Source of the DNA: an uncultured Clostridia bacterium
GTDB lineage: Bacteria > Bacillota > Clostridia > Oscillospirales > Acutalibacteraceae
Reading direction: 5' to 3'
Assembly: GCA_947166625.1 (NCBI GenBank)
Contig: CAMVEX010000002.1
Location: forward strand, 62,001 to 126,000
Length of the DNA stretch: 64,000 bases
In this document: piece by piece, positions 1-9,423 of the stretch
How the letters are laid out: every line of letters begins with the position of its first letter
Position numbering within the stretch: the first letter of the stretch is position 1
Position numbers and translations under genes: made by a program
Notes under the pieces: model-generated
The model's input: the letters and a program-made list of their open reading frames with translations, nothing else
The model's database searches: none
Told to the model about the DNA's origin: nothing

Positions 1-494
1 GGCGGGAGAGGCTCGCGCTTCTCGGTATGGTTGCTGTATTTGATCTCGGCAGGCTCCGGGACCGCATCCGGCATAACGACCGTTTCAAGCTCAAAATTAA
101 ACGGATCGAAATCATCGGCTATACCGTCATCCTCAAAAAACATCTCCTGCCCGAATACCTCGCCGCCCGAAAAAATATCGGTGGGCTCGGGGATCTCCTC
201 CTCTGCCGATAAATTGAAATCATCGGTTTTGAGAGTAAACATCCCTTCATCGTATTCGCTGCCGGAAAGCATCTGCTCAAGCTTTTGAGCGGCAGACCTC
301 GTCTTGGGCTCCGACGGTTCAAATGATTCTCCGCTCTCCTCGGCGATGAGCCTGTCTATATCCTCAAGCGACCATTCTTTTGAAGGCGTACCGTCTGCAT
401 CTCCGGCTTCGGGAATTCCCTCCGAAGAACGGACCTCGCTCAGAATCTTTTCAAGCTCTTCGTTTTGTAAATCCGTATTTGTAAAATCGCTCAT
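1..494 (-). CDS. Acidic hypothetical protein, C-terminus beyond window
   Basis: Open reading frame of 164 codons that begins at ATG 494 and runs off the left edge, so only the N-terminal part is visible. It starts MSDFTNTDLQNEELEKIL and is strongly acidic, with many Glu, Asp and Ser residues and little hydrophobic character. I see no signal peptide, membrane segment or recognisable domain in this part. It starts 10 nt after the rlmB stop codon, so it is probably the last visible gene of the same transcript. The visible part could be a disordered leader in front of a domain lying outside the window. I do not recognise the family. Confidence 0.7.
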   Translation of the reverse strand, partial: MSDFTNTDLQNEELEKILSEVRSSEGIPEAGDADGTPSKEWSLEDIDRLIAEESGESFEPSEPKTRSAAQKLEQMLSGSEYDEGMFTLKTDDFNLSAEEEIPEPTDIFSGGEVFGQEMFFEDDGIADDFDPFNFELETVVMPDAVPEPAEIKYSNHTEKREPLP

Positions 495-504
495 GCCCTT
501 CACC

Positions 505-1269
505 TCACCTGTGTTTAATAACTTCATACATAAGAATTCCCGCCGCAACGGAAGCATTCAGTGAATTTATTTTGCCCTTCATGGGCAGGGATACGATAAA
601 ATCGCATTTTTCTCTGACGAGCCTGCTGATGCCCTTGCCTTCATTGCTTATTACCAAAGCGACCGGGCCGGAATAATCGACGCTGTCCCACCGGGAGCCG
701 TCCATATCGGCGCCGTATATCCACAGGCCTTTTGATTTAAGCTCATCTATAGTCTGGGCGAGATTTGATACTCTCGCTACGGGAACATATTCCACCGCCC
801 CCGCCGAAGCCTTGCCCACGGCGTATGTGAGAGAGGCTCCTCTTCGCTTCGGGATTATTACTCCGTGAGCGCCGCTTGCGTCTGCCGAGCGGATAATCGC
901 ACCGAGATTATGAGGATCTTCAATACCGTCAAGAATGATGATAAACGGCTTTTCGCCCGCCTGTCCGGCTTTTTCGAGAATATCATCCACCTGAGCATAT
1001 TCTATTGCCGAAGCCCTCGCGGCGATCCCCTGATGGTTGGCTCCGCCGCACATTGCGTCCAGCTTCCTGCGATCGACCTCTTTGATAACTATTCCGAGCT
1101 CTCTCGCCTTGCCTAAAATCATGCCTATCGAGCCGGTACGCTCGCCGGATGCCACATACACCGTATCGGTCTGCCTGCCGTTTTTTATGGCTTCAAGCAC
1201 GGCGTTCCTGCCGATTATCATATCGTCGCCGGCATCATTATTCAATTCCGTCTTCGGTCTTTTATCCAT
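505..1269 (-). CDS. rlmB: 23S rRNA 2'-O-ribose methyltransferase, RlmB/TrmH family
   Basis: A SpoU/TrmH-type methyltransferase of 254 residues; family members use SAM to methylate a ribose 2'-OH, RlmB acting on G2251 of 23S rRNA. The N-terminal substrate-binding part (GRNAVLEAI, about residues 19-27) is followed by the trefoil-knot motifs: DPHNLGAIIRSAD (Asn and Arg of motif 1), LVISNEGKGI (motif 2) and SLNASVAAGI (motif 3). Start ATG 1269 has GGAGG 7 nt upstream. It lies 31 nt after the PfkB gene, within a minus-strand group. Another SpoU methyltransferase is at 24346; this one keeps the RlmB-type N-terminus. Confidence 0.92.
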   Translation of the reverse strand: MDKRPKTELNNDAGDDMIIGRNAVLEAIKNGRQTDTVYVASGERTGSIGMILGKARELGIVIKEVDRRKLDAMCGGANHQGIAARASAIEYAQVDDILEKAGQAGEKPFIIILDGIEDPHNLGAIIRSADASGAHGVIIPKRRGASLTYAVGKASAGAVEYVPVARVSNLAQTIDELKSKGLWIYGADMDGSRWDSVDYSGPVALVISNEGKGISRLVREKCDFIVSLPMKGKINSLNASVAAGILMYEVIKHR

Positions 1270-1300
1270 TATCTCACCTCCGCAAACGGATGATTTATTT

Positions 1301-2179
1301 TCAATACAGTTCCTTTATATACGCCTCAACATCGCTTCTTGTGCCCTTGAAGGGACCGGGCGTTTCCATTTTGAGAGATACCGTGGCGGTAGCGGTAAGG
1401 AGCGAATCCTCTATCGAATTATCAAGGCGCTCGTTTATATAGGCGGCAAAGGTGGTGTCTCCCCTGCCGGTCCTACCGCTCAGATTTCGTGATTTTATCG
1501 GGCAGGTATAGAATTCTCTGCCGTCATAAATGAGCACCTCGGTATTATGGGTGATCATTATTTCACGGGAGCCCCACGAATAGAGATGCTTTGCCGCTTC
1601 TTTACGGTCTGAGCAGCCCGTGAGTATCTCCGCCTCGGCGGCGTCGGTTTTGAGATAGGTGATGCACGGGAGGCATTCTTTTTTATCCGCCCAATCCTCA
1701 AAATACATGGAGCCGTCTTCGGCAACGTGCCTGAGCATGCCCTGAACATCGAGGGCAAGCGGTTTTTTCTTGGAGAGAGTTACGATCATTTCCGTATCAA
1801 AATCCCCGTAAACAAGACCGGCGAGATGATAGATGCCTACATCGGCAGCGGGTATCTCGGAGGCTTTGAAGGGGTCGCCCTTTGAGGTGCAGGTGCAGGT
1901 GCGTCTCTCCTTATCGGCTGTATGATAAATATTGGTGATTTCGGTGCTTTTTTTGCTGTCAAGAAGAATGATATCCTCTCTCGGGATCGTAAACTGCTCA
2001 AGGCGGTCTGCATCCTTGGGGGCAAGCTTCGTTACGGCAAGCACTCTGTGACCCAGAGCGTAAGCCGACGCTGATGAATAGACTACCGCGCCTCCGACGA
2101 TCTTTACGGTGTTGCCGAGGTGATCGGTATTTGTGTCAAGGGTAGCGTGGCCGATTATCATTGAACTGAATTCAGGCAT
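1301..2179 (-). CDS. PfkB-family carbohydrate/nucleoside kinase
   Basis: A ribokinase-like kinase of 292 residues. The N-terminal strand and glycine pair (VKIVGGAVVYSSASAYALG) and the C-terminal catalytic motif SGRTGRGDTTFAAY, where the Asp would be the catalytic base, define the family. The usual GAGD is GRGD here. ATG 2179 (MPEFSSMIIG) is preferred over longer in-frame starts because GAGGT lies 7 nt upstream. The upstream MBL gene ends at 2190. Substrate cannot be read from the sequence; sugar or nucleoside are both possible. No transporter or pathway neighbour narrows it. Confidence 0.8.
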   Translation of the reverse strand: MPEFSSMIIGHATLDTNTDHLGNTVKIVGGAVVYSSASAYALGHRVLAVTKLAPKDADRLEQFTIPREDIILLDSKKSTEITNIYHTADKERRTCTCTSKGDPFKASEIPAADVGIYHLAGLVYGDFDTEMIVTLSKKKPLALDVQGMLRHVAEDGSMYFEDWADKKECLPCITYLKTDAAEAEILTGCSDRKEAAKHLYSWGSREIMITHNTEVLIYDGREFYTCPIKSRNLSGRTGRGDTTFAAYINERLDNSIEDSLLTATATVSLKMETPGPFKGTRSDVEAYIKELY

Positions 2180-2189
2180 ATTTTTTACC

Positions 2190-2879
2190 TCATATTTCAT
2201 AAGTCTCGCCCTCGTGAGCAACGGATATTCCCGGAAAGGCCGCGAATTCGGGCTCGGGATCGTAATCGGGGCTCAGATGGGTGGACAGGATTTTTATATC
2301 GTAATTTTTATTTAATTCTTTCGCGATTTCAACATTCATGTGAGGGCCTTTGAAATCCGCGGGCTTTGATGTATCCGCAAGGAGCAGATCCGCTCCGCGG
2401 CATAATGCGGGAATATTATCGTTATAAACAGTGTCGCCGGTATATGCGACGGTTTTTTCTCCCTCGACCCTGACCGCGAGGCAGGGCACGGTATGCTTCA
2501 TATCAAAGAAGCTCAGGGTAAAATCCCCTGCTTTCACCGAATCGGCGCTTGTGACGGGGATCACCTCAAATAGAGGGTGATCGAGCAGCAGACGGCACCA
2601 CGGAGTATCATCGACCTGTGTGATGATTTTTACCCTGCGGTCAAGCTCTTCGAGCCTGTATCTGAAGGAGAGCAGATCGCTCGTATGATCATAATGCAAA
2701 TGAGAGATAAACACGGCTGTGAGCTCTGAAATATCAACAAGCTGCGTGAGCCTTGACATCGAGCCCGGCCCCATATCCATCACGAGATTTGTATCGCCCT
2801 GCGAAACGAGATAGCAGCTTCCGGCGTGATTTCCGCTCCGCGCATAAGGGCCGTATCTGCCTATGACGGTGAGCTTCAT
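2190..2879 (-). CDS. MBL-fold metal-dependent hydrolase
   Basis: A 229-residue metallo-beta-lactamase-fold protein resembling the RNase Z-like/YhfI group. The metal-binding motif HLHYDH occupies residues 60-65, a TGDT segment provides the bridging Asp, and a late STHLSPDY carries another His. There is no signal peptide, so it is cytoplasmic. Its ATG overlaps the end of the PI-PLC-like gene by 4 nt, implying translational coupling. Likely a phosphodiesterase or related hydrolase; the substrate is not evident. Confidence 0.85.
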   Translation of the reverse strand: MKLTVIGRYGPYARSGNHAGSCYLVSQGDTNLVMDMGPGSMSRLTQLVDISELTAVFISHLHYDHTSDLLSFRYRLEELDRRVKIITQVDDTPWCRLLLDHPLFEVIPVTSADSVKAGDFTLSFFDMKHTVPCLAVRVEGEKTVAYTGDTVYNDNIPALCRGADLLLADTSKPADFKGPHMNVEIAKELNKNYDIKILSTHLSPDYDPEPEFAAFPGISVAHEGETYEI

Positions 2880-3772
2880 ATCTTTTTACCTATCGCCTTT
2901 GCGTATTCTTCTCTGAGCTCGGGTTTTACGATATTTTTGAGAAGGTTGAGCCAAAGAATATAATTTTCCTTCATGTGATCCCTGGTCATAAAATCTCCTG
3001 CGATAATATTGACCTTATCGAGCAAAACGGGGTCCGAAGCTATCTCTTCGATTATCTGAGGGAAATAGATCCTGTCTTCCTCATCGAGAGCCTTAGGCCA
3101 TTTGAGCCCGTTTTCCGTGCCTATATTCGGGGTCTGCTGAGATTGGAACCAGAAGAAACCGTCGCTGTCAAGTTCTCTGAGATAATTCACGCATTCCTTT
3201 GCGAATCTCTCGGGCTTAAGGCCGAATACAACGGGATCCCAGGGCTCGAGAAGCTTTATGTCACGGCTGAATTTATATTCTTCATCCGCGTGGTGTATCA
3301 CATATTTTTTGCCGCTCTTTCTGATGTCGCCCACCGTCAGCGCTTTGAGATCGGGGATATCGGTGAGAGCATATTTCTCCGGCTGAAGATACTTATCTAT
3401 CAGCTCATCGACAAGCTCCGGATCGGAATGGTTGCTGAGGGTGAAAGGACCAACGGTCTGCTTCTGATAAGCTCTGACATCGAGGATAAAGAAATCATCA
3501 TAATTACTGACTATCTCGCCGAAATATGAGAACGCCTCATCCGCGGTCATCCCCTTCATTATCCCGTGGGCGATGTAGAGCTTATTCTTTTTTTGACTCA
3601 GGCGAATCCCGAACTTACGCACACCGTAGCGATACTGATCGAGCGGAGTTCCGTTTTGACAGCAGGCCGTGACATTCATTCCCTTCGTGCCCGAATTATG
3701 AGCGCCGGGAATGGCGACCTTGGTAATCTTAGCATCATCGACGATGTAAGTGAGCCAGTTTTCATAAAACAT
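2876..3772 (-). CDS. PI-PLC X-domain-like phosphodiesterase
   Basis: A 298-residue protein with the features of phosphatidylinositol-specific phospholipase C X domains: IPGAHNSGT near residue 21 (first catalytic His) and LYIAHG further on (second His), with FFILDVRAYQK in between. Start ATG 3772 (MFYENWLTYIVDD) is chosen because AGGTGATT lies just upstream and the longer frame extends into the preceding gene. That gene ends at 3775. No signal peptide is visible, unlike secreted bacterial PI-PLCs, so an intracellular or non-classically exported enzyme is implied. Substrate unknown. Confidence 0.8.
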   Translation of the reverse strand: MFYENWLTYIVDDAKITKVAIPGAHNSGTKGMNVTACCQNGTPLDQYRYGVRKFGIRLSQKKNKLYIAHGIMKGMTADEAFSYFGEIVSNYDDFFILDVRAYQKQTVGPFTLSNHSDPELVDELIDKYLQPEKYALTDIPDLKALTVGDIRKSGKKYVIHHADEEYKFSRDIKLLEPWDPVVFGLKPERFAKECVNYLRELDSDGFFWFQSQQTPNIGTENGLKWPKALDEEDRIYFPQIIEEIASDPVLLDKVNIIAGDFMTRDHMKENYILWLNLLKNIVKPELREEYAKAIGKKI

Positions 3773-3774
3773 AA

Positions 3775-4995
3775 TCAAATCACCTGAAAAATATAGAATT
3801 TGAGATAATCGGTCTCGGGTACGTTTCTGAGTATCGGATGGTCGCAGCATTGCTGCCTGACCTCTATCTGCTTGAGCCTCACTCCCGCATCCGCGGCAGC
3901 CTGGGAGAGCATATCTTCAAAAAGATCGCTTCTCATAAAATGGGAGCAGGAGCAGGTGGCGAGATAACCGCCTCTGGGAAGAATTTTCATCGCCCTGTAA
4001 TTTATCTCTTTATATCCTCTCTGCGCGGAGGCGACCGTCTTGCGGCTTTTTGTGAAAGCGGGAGGGTCGAGGATAATAAAATCGTACGGTCTGCCGCCGT
4101 TTTTTTCCGTTTCGGTAAGCAGCTCGAAAACATCTGCGCAGACAAAATCAATACTTTCTTCAAGTCCGTTTCTCACGGCATTCGCTCTCGCCTGAGCTAT
4201 CGCCGTTTCGCTCACATCCGCCGCGGTAACTTTAAGCGCGCCGCCCTTCGCCGCATTAAGCGCGAATGAGCCTGTGTGGGTGAAGCAATCAAGCACCCTT
4301 CTGCCCTTTGCGATGCGTCTGACAGCGAGGCGGTTATACTTCTGATCGAGAAAATATCCCGTCTTTTGCCCGTTTTCAAAATCAACATCAAAATCTATGC
4401 CGTTTTCGCATATAACGGTATGAGTGGTTTCGCCGTGAGGGTATTTTTCATACCAGCCCTTGCCGAGTTCAAGACCTTCACGCTCTCTCAGAACGGCGTC
4501 ATTGCGCTCATAAATGCCCGAAATATCCACTCCGTATTCTCCGAGGATCTTAATGAGCAGAGAGTAGATCATATCCTTGCGCATTTCAATGCCGTATGAC
4601 AGCACCTGAGTGACGAGTATATCCGAAAATCTGTCAACGGTCAGCCCGGGCAGCTCATCCGCCTCGCCGAATACCAGGCGGCAGCATCCGAAATCATCGC
4701 CCATTACCGCTCTGCGGTAATCAACGGCATAGCGCAGCCTTCTCTCCCAAAAAGCGGGCGAAAAGGTTTCATTGGCGTTATCGGAGAGAATGCGCAGCCT
4801 TATCTTGCTCTCAAGGCTGACAAGCCCGGTGCCCAGATACGCGCCTTTGCGGGATGCGACATCGGCAAGGCAGCCGTTTTGAATATCACCCGTGACGGCG
4901 GTTATCTCCGCGTCATATACCCAGGGATGCCCTCCTCTGAGCGCTCGCTCCGCTTTGGGTGTAACGGAAACTATCGGAAATTGACGATTTTTCAT
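3775..4995 (-). CDS. rlmI: Class I rRNA methyltransferase, RlmI/YccW-like
   Basis: A 406-residue SAM-dependent methyltransferase with an N-terminal PUA-type part (residues about 1-70, GGHPWVYDAEI) and a C-terminal Rossmann methyltransferase domain. Visible motifs are VLDCFTHTGSFALNAAKGG (SAM loop), FIILDPPAF and LATCSCSHFM. RlmI methylates C1962 of 23S rRNA in E. coli, and the layout fits that family. ATG 4995 with CGGAG upstream is used; the 36-codon upstream extension has no family support. It heads the minus-strand group ending at position 1 and follows the hairpin at 5091-5132. Confidence 0.87.
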   Translation of the reverse strand: MKNRQFPIVSVTPKAERALRGGHPWVYDAEITAVTGDIQNGCLADVASRKGAYLGTGLVSLESKIRLRILSDNANETFSPAFWERRLRYAVDYRRAVMGDDFGCCRLVFGEADELPGLTVDRFSDILVTQVLSYGIEMRKDMIYSLLIKILGEYGVDISGIYERNDAVLREREGLELGKGWYEKYPHGETTHTVICENGIDFDVDFENGQKTGYFLDQKYNRLAVRRIAKGRRVLDCFTHTGSFALNAAKGGALKVTAADVSETAIAQARANAVRNGLEESIDFVCADVFELLTETEKNGGRPYDFIILDPPAFTKSRKTVASAQRGYKEINYRAMKILPRGGYLATCSCSHFMRSDLFEDMLSQAAADAGVRLKQIEVRQQCCDHPILRNVPETDYLKFYIFQVI

Positions 4996-5315
4996 TTTGA
5001 CTCCGTAAACTATCGGTTGAGAATGGGTCTTGCTTACACCCGGCTTTTTGAATTGCCGCCTCACCTGAAGCGATATTCCGGAAAACCGGCAAAAAAGTCG
5101 CACTGCCGAATGTGTGCAGCATTCGGCAGTGCTTGGGGAAAGAGAAAATAAAAATGAAAAAAGAAGATGTCAAAACTGTATGGGGCTTCGCTACATATCA
5201 TAATACCCGATTTCTGCTATATAATTATGAATAAGCAAAGAATATTCTGTTAACAGTTTGTGAACAAGAGCATTTTTATTCACTGCCTGATGCTGTTTTT
5301 ACGCTGAATTCGATC
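4996..5315. other. Intergenic region with terminator and minus-strand promoter candidates
   Basis: This 320-nt gap separates the aminopeptidase gene from rlmI. Besides the hairpin at 5091-5132 it holds two minus-strand promoter-like pairs: TTGTTC-17-TATTCT at 5239-5267 and TTGACA-17-TATTTT at 5145-5173. Both lie upstream of the hairpin in the minus direction, so transcripts starting there would meet it early. They could make a short RNA or an attenuated rlmI leader. No coding frame of interest is seen. Confidence 0.5.
5091..5132 (-). terminator. Rho-independent terminator after the M18 aminopeptidase
   Basis: Perfect 13-bp inverted repeat (GCACTGCCGAATG at 5100-5112 and its complement at 5120-5132) with a 7-nt loop. 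On the minus strand it is followed by GACTTTTTTG, a clear U tract. It lies about 184 nt beyond the aminopeptidase stop. Confidence 0.9.
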
Positions 5316-6713
5316 TTATTTGCTTTCGAGGAATGCCTTGAAGCCCTTCCAAGCCATATAAACATCGTTTTTGGCAACTATTTCAAATGGGGCATGCATT
5401 GAGAGCACAGGCACTCCGACATCGACTACATTTACGCCGAGGTTGGCTATATATTTGGCGACTGTTCCTCCGCCGCCTCCGTCAACCTTGCCGAGCTCGC
5501 CGGTCTGCCAGACGGTTTTTGATTTATCGAATATCGTTCTGATTTTTGAAACAAACTCGGCGTTTGCGTCATTGGTGCCGCCCTTGCCGCCCGAGCCCGT
5601 GTATTTTGTGACAACGATACCTTTATTGAGATAGGCGGAATTATTCTTTTCAAAAGCGGAGGCGAAGGTGGGGTCAAATCCCGCATTTACATCCGCGGAA
5701 AGACATTCCGACGCCCTGAGCACATCCCTGCACGGCACTCCCGCGAGAGCGGCGAGGTCACCTATGAACTGCTTGAGATAAGCGGACTGAAGGCCGGTGT
5801 TTCCGTCGGAGCCCGTTTCTTCTTTATCGGTTATGACGGTAACGGTTGTAAATTCGGGCTTTTTGACATCAAACTCCGCCATGACGGAGGGATAAGCGCA
5901 GACGCGGTCATCGTGGCCGTAAGAGCCTATCAGGCTTCTGTCAAATCCGACATCCACCGCAGGATATGCGGGCACGGCTTCAAGCTCCGCCGAGAGGAAA
6001 TCCGCCTCAACTATGCCGTATTTCTCATTGAGAAGCTTCATGAGATTAAGCTTTACGAGCTTATCGCCCTTCTCTTTCCCGAAGGGACGGGAGCCGATGA
6101 GGATATTGAGCTCCTCACCCGCGATAACCTTTTTCATTGAACGGTCTTCTCTGTCAAGATGGGGAAGAAGATCGGTGATCACAAATTTGGGGTCGCCTTC
6201 ATCATCGCCTACGCGAACGGTGACGCAGGAGCCGTCTTTCTTATAAATTACGCCGTGAAGCGCAAGGGGAACCGTAGGCCACTGATATTTTTTGATACCG
6301 CCGTAATAATGGGTCTTGAAATAGCCGAGCTGCTCATCCTCATAAAGCGGATTGGGCTTGAGGTCGAGCCTCGGGGAATCTATATGCGCGGCAACGATTT
6401 TGGTGCCCGCGGCAACGCTCTTTTTGCCGAAGGTGGTAAGAATAAGCGCTTTGCCGTGAACATCATAAAAAACTTTATCGCCGCTCTTATATTTGCCCTT
6501 GGGGTCAAACTCCCTGTATCCCTTTGAGGAAGCAAGCTCTTTGACATAGGCGTTTATTTCACGCTCCGTGCGGCAGGCATTCAAAAATCCGATATAGCCC
6601 TCACAGAATTTTTCCGCTTTGGCTATCTCTTTGTCGTCGCATACAAAATATGCGCTTTCGGGTGTATAGAAGAGCTCTTCTTTGAGAAGCTCCTGCTCTG
6701 TTTTTTTGCTCAT
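5316..6713 (-). CDS. apeA: M18-family (aspartyl) aminopeptidase
   Basis: A 465-residue M18 metallo-aminopeptidase that removes N-terminal residues, typically acidic, from peptides in the cytoplasm. The dinuclear zinc motifs are visible: AAHIDSPRLDLK (His110, Asp112), DKEETGSDGNTG (catalytic Glu pair), SADVNAGFDP and the C-terminal SMHAPFE. The start codon overlaps the stop of the Sua5-CoaE gene as ATGA, and AAGGAGG lies inside the end of that gene, so the two are translationally coupled. Length matches the family. Confidence 0.93.
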   Translation of the reverse strand: MSKKTEQELLKEELFYTPESAYFVCDDKEIAKAEKFCEGYIGFLNACRTEREINAYVKELASSKGYREFDPKGKYKSGDKVFYDVHGKALILTTFGKKSVAAGTKIVAAHIDSPRLDLKPNPLYEDEQLGYFKTHYYGGIKKYQWPTVPLALHGVIYKKDGSCVTVRVGDDEGDPKFVITDLLPHLDREDRSMKKVIAGEELNILIGSRPFGKEKGDKLVKLNLMKLLNEKYGIVEADFLSAELEAVPAYPAVDVGFDRSLIGSYGHDDRVCAYPSVMAEFDVKKPEFTTVTVITDKEETGSDGNTGLQSAYLKQFIGDLAALAGVPCRDVLRASECLSADVNAGFDPTFASAFEKNNSAYLNKGIVVTKYTGSGGKGGTNDANAEFVSKIRTIFDKSKTVWQTGELGKVDGGGGGTVAKYIANLGVNVVDVGVPVLSMHAPFEIVAKNDVYMAWKGFKAFLESK

Positions 6714-8314
6714 ATCAATTCCTCCTTTACTGTCTTTGCTATCTGAGCAACTGTATCATTCAAATCAACATTGTTGATTATAACATCCGAGTGTGATTTA
6801 TAGTATTCCTCATCCTTTTGCGCATTGATACGCAAAAGAGCCTCCTGCTCGCTGACGCGATCGCGGGCGATGATCCGACCGAGCCTTGTCTGCTTATCTG
6901 CACATATACAGATAACCTTATCGCAGACTGCGGTCAGCGGGCTTTCAAAAAGCACGGGAGCGTCTATCAAGGCAGCCCTTGCTCCCGATTTCTCCGCATC
7001 ATGGATCGCCGATATGCTCGCCGCCGTTATAGCGGGATGAGTGATCCTGTTTAGGATCTCCGTTTTTTCGGGGGTTTCAAAAGCTCTCTTTGCAAGAAGC
7101 CTGCGGTCAAGCTTTCCCTGCGCGACAATATCCGCTCCGAAGCTCTCGCAGAGAGCATTTATTATTTCGGGACCTTCCACGGCTTCACGCGCGATCATAT
7201 CCGTATCTATCACGGAAAAACCGTATTTTTTGAATTCGTCCGCCGCCACGCTTTTGCCGGCGCCCGTCTGCCCCGTAAGCCCGTAAACGGGTATCTTGAT
7301 ATCGAGGTCGATAATACGGAACGCCGCCGATCTGATAAGCCGGTTGAATACTGCAAGACCCACTCCGTCGGATGAGGGGCATCTGACAAACGCCTTTTTG
7401 CAGCCCGTTTCATCCACTTTGCGAAGCGCGTCAAAAAGATCATGCGCCTGCGAAAGGCTGCTGTTTTCACTTCCGTACTCTATAAATTTATCAAAATGCC
7501 TGCCTTCGCCTTTGAAGCAAACCGCGCAGATTTCTTCATTATGAGCTTTAAGGAATTTTTCGTATTTTTCAAAACTGCCCTTGATGATCGTGACCTGCGC
7601 TCTCGGCGCATAATGTTTATATTTCATTCCGGGAGAGCTTGCTTTTTCGCCGTCGCGGAGCTTTTCAAACACAGCGTGCGATATTTCGATCTTACCGAGC
7701 ACTCTCTCAAGGTCTGCGGGCGTAACGCCTCCCGGTCTGAGAAGAGCCGGAGGATCCGTGACGAGAGTTACGACCGTTGACTCAACGCCGACATCGCATT
7801 CTCCACCGTCAACCACGGCGTCTATCCTGCCGCCGAGATCTCCGATAACGTGCTCTGCCCTTGTGGGGCTCGGCCTGCCGGATGCATTCGCAGAAGGGGC
7901 GGCAAGCGGAAAACCGCATTTTGCTATTATCTCCCTCGCGCAGGGATTTGACGGCATTCTTATGGCAACCGTATCAAGCCCCGCGCTGACCTCATCGGGA
8001 ATCAGCGATGATTTTTCCATAATTACCGTGAGGGGCCCGGGCCAGAATTCACGGGCGAGGTCATACAGCCTTTCATCAACTTTTTTGACCAGCGGCGGGA
8101 TCTCATCAAGAGATTGAACATGGACTATCAGCGGATTATCCTGCGGTCTGCCCTTCGCTTCAAATATCTTTTTTACCGCTTCGCCGTCGAGAGCATTCGC
8201 GGCAAGCCCGTAAACGGTCTCGGTGGGTATGGCGACGAGCCCGCCTTTTTTAAGTATCTCCGCCGCGGTCTGAGCGGCTTCGGGGTTATCTGATTTCAGA
8301 TAAAGGGTTTCCAT
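6710..8314 (-). CDS. Fusion of threonylcarbamoyl-AMP synthase (Sua5) and dephospho-CoA kinase (CoaE)
   Basis: A 534-residue two-enzyme fusion. Residues about 1-335 are Sua5: a YrdC domain with IPTETVYGLAANA and APSANASGRPSPT, the linker SSPGMKYKHYAPRA (about 227-239) and the C-terminal Sua5 domain. It makes the threonylcarbamoyl-AMP used for t6A37 in tRNA. Residues about 341-534 are CoaE, the last step of CoA synthesis, with Walker A GQTGAGKS at 348-355 and DTDMIAREAVE. Both halves look complete. The ATG at 8314 has GGAG 6 nt upstream; a TTG four codons earlier is less likely. It sits between prfA and the aminopeptidase. Confidence 0.92.
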   Translation of the reverse strand: METLYLKSDNPEAAQTAAEILKKGGLVAIPTETVYGLAANALDGEAVKKIFEAKGRPQDNPLIVHVQSLDEIPPLVKKVDERLYDLAREFWPGPLTVIMEKSSLIPDEVSAGLDTVAIRMPSNPCAREIIAKCGFPLAAPSANASGRPSPTRAEHVIGDLGGRIDAVVDGGECDVGVESTVVTLVTDPPALLRPGGVTPADLERVLGKIEISHAVFEKLRDGEKASSPGMKYKHYAPRAQVTIIKGSFEKYEKFLKAHNEEICAVCFKGEGRHFDKFIEYGSENSSLSQAHDLFDALRKVDETGCKKAFVRCPSSDGVGLAVFNRLIRSAAFRIIDLDIKIPVYGLTGQTGAGKSVAADEFKKYGFSVIDTDMIAREAVEGPEIINALCESFGADIVAQGKLDRRLLAKRAFETPEKTEILNRITHPAITAASISAIHDAEKSGARAALIDAPVLFESPLTAVCDKVICICADKQTRLGRIIARDRVSEQEALLRINAQKDEEYYKSHSDVIINNVDLNDTVAQIAKTVKEELI

Positions 8315-8343
8315 CGTTTTCTCCAAATATATCAGTTAAACAG

Positions 8344-9423
8344 TCAGCCTTCCGGGGCGCTTGCTTTCAGCTTCTCCGCGGTATCTGCGGTGATCAGCGC
8401 GTCGATTATCTCATCGAGATCGCCGTTTACGATCGACTCTATCTTATAGAGCGTAAGGTTTATACGATGATCGCTGACCCTGCCCTGCGGGAAATTATAG
8501 GTGCGGATCCTTTCGCTTCTGTCACCGGTGCCTACCTGAGCGCGGCGCTCGCCTGCTATTGCGCTCTGCTGCCTGCTCATCTCCATTTCGAGAATTTTGG
8601 AACGCAGCACCTTCATGGCTTTGTCTTTGTTTTTATATTGGCTTCTCTCATCCTGACACTCGACCACCGTACCCGTCGGCAGGTGAGTGATGCGGATGGC
8701 GCTCTCGGTCTTATTTATATGCTGGCCTCCGGCTCCGCTTGAGCGGAAGGTGTCTATCTGCAAATCTGCGGGATTTATCTCAACATCGACCTCTTCCGCC
8801 TCGGGCAAAACGGCAACGGTGGCTGTAGAAGTCTGGATCCTCCCCTGGCTCTCCGTTTCGGGCACTCTCTGGACCCTGTGGACTCCGCTCTCGAATTTGA
8901 GGCGCGAATACGCTCCCTCGCCCTCGATCATAAAGCTGATTTCTTTGAATCCGCCGAGCTCCGTCGCATTTTCGCTGACGATCTCACACCGCCAGCCCTT
9001 CGCCTGGGAATACATTGAATACATCCTGTAAAGCACGCCTGCGAAAAGAGAAGCCTCTTCGCCTCCTGCCCCTGCCCTTATCTCGACAACAACATTTTTA
9101 TCATCATTGGGATCGCGCGGAAGGAGCAGGATCTTAAGCTCCTCCGAGCAGACGGTCAGGCTCTCTCTGGCATTTTCAAACTCATCGCGCACCATTTCCT
9201 TAAAATCGGGCTCGAGACCGCCCGCGTCGAGCAGTTCCTTTGCCTCGATCATTTCCGACTCGATTTTTTTATATTCTCTGTATTTTTCAACAACGGGCGT
9301 AAGGACCTTGATCTCCTGCATTATTTTTTTGTATTCTTCGATATCGGAGGCTATATCGCTTTCGCAAAGCCGCTCATTGAGCGACTCATACCTCTGCTCA
9401 ACCTCTCTTAACTTATCAAGCAT
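8344..9423 (-). CDS. prfA: Peptide chain release factor 1
   Basis: A 359-residue class I release factor reading UAA and UAG. The anticodon-like tripeptide region is [14 protein letters not shown], with PET in the PxT position, and the hydrolysis motif GGQ lies in [12 protein letters not shown]. Start ATG 9423 ([12 protein letters not shown]) matches other RF1 proteins; it overlaps the last 8 nt of the DUF951 gene. A GTG three codons upstream lacks a ribosome site. The prfA-Sua5 order is common in Firmicutes. Confidence 0.97.
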   Translation of the reverse strand: MLDKLREVEQRYESLNERLCESDIASDIEEYKKIMQEIKVLTPVVEKYREYKKIESEMIEAKELLDAGGLEPDFKEMVRDEFENARESLTVCSEELKILLLPRDPNDDKNVVVEIRAGAGGEEASLFAGVLYRMYSMYSQAKGWRCEIVSENATELGGFKEISFMIEGEGAYSRLKFESGVHRVQRVPETESQGRIQTSTATVAVLPEAEEVDVEINPADLQIDTFRSSGAGGQHINKTESAIRITHLPTGTVVECQDERSQYKNKDKAMKVLRSKILEMEMSRQQSAIAGERRAQVGTGDRSERIRTYNFPQGRVSDHRINLTLYKIESIVNGDLDEIIDALITADTAEKLKASAPEG

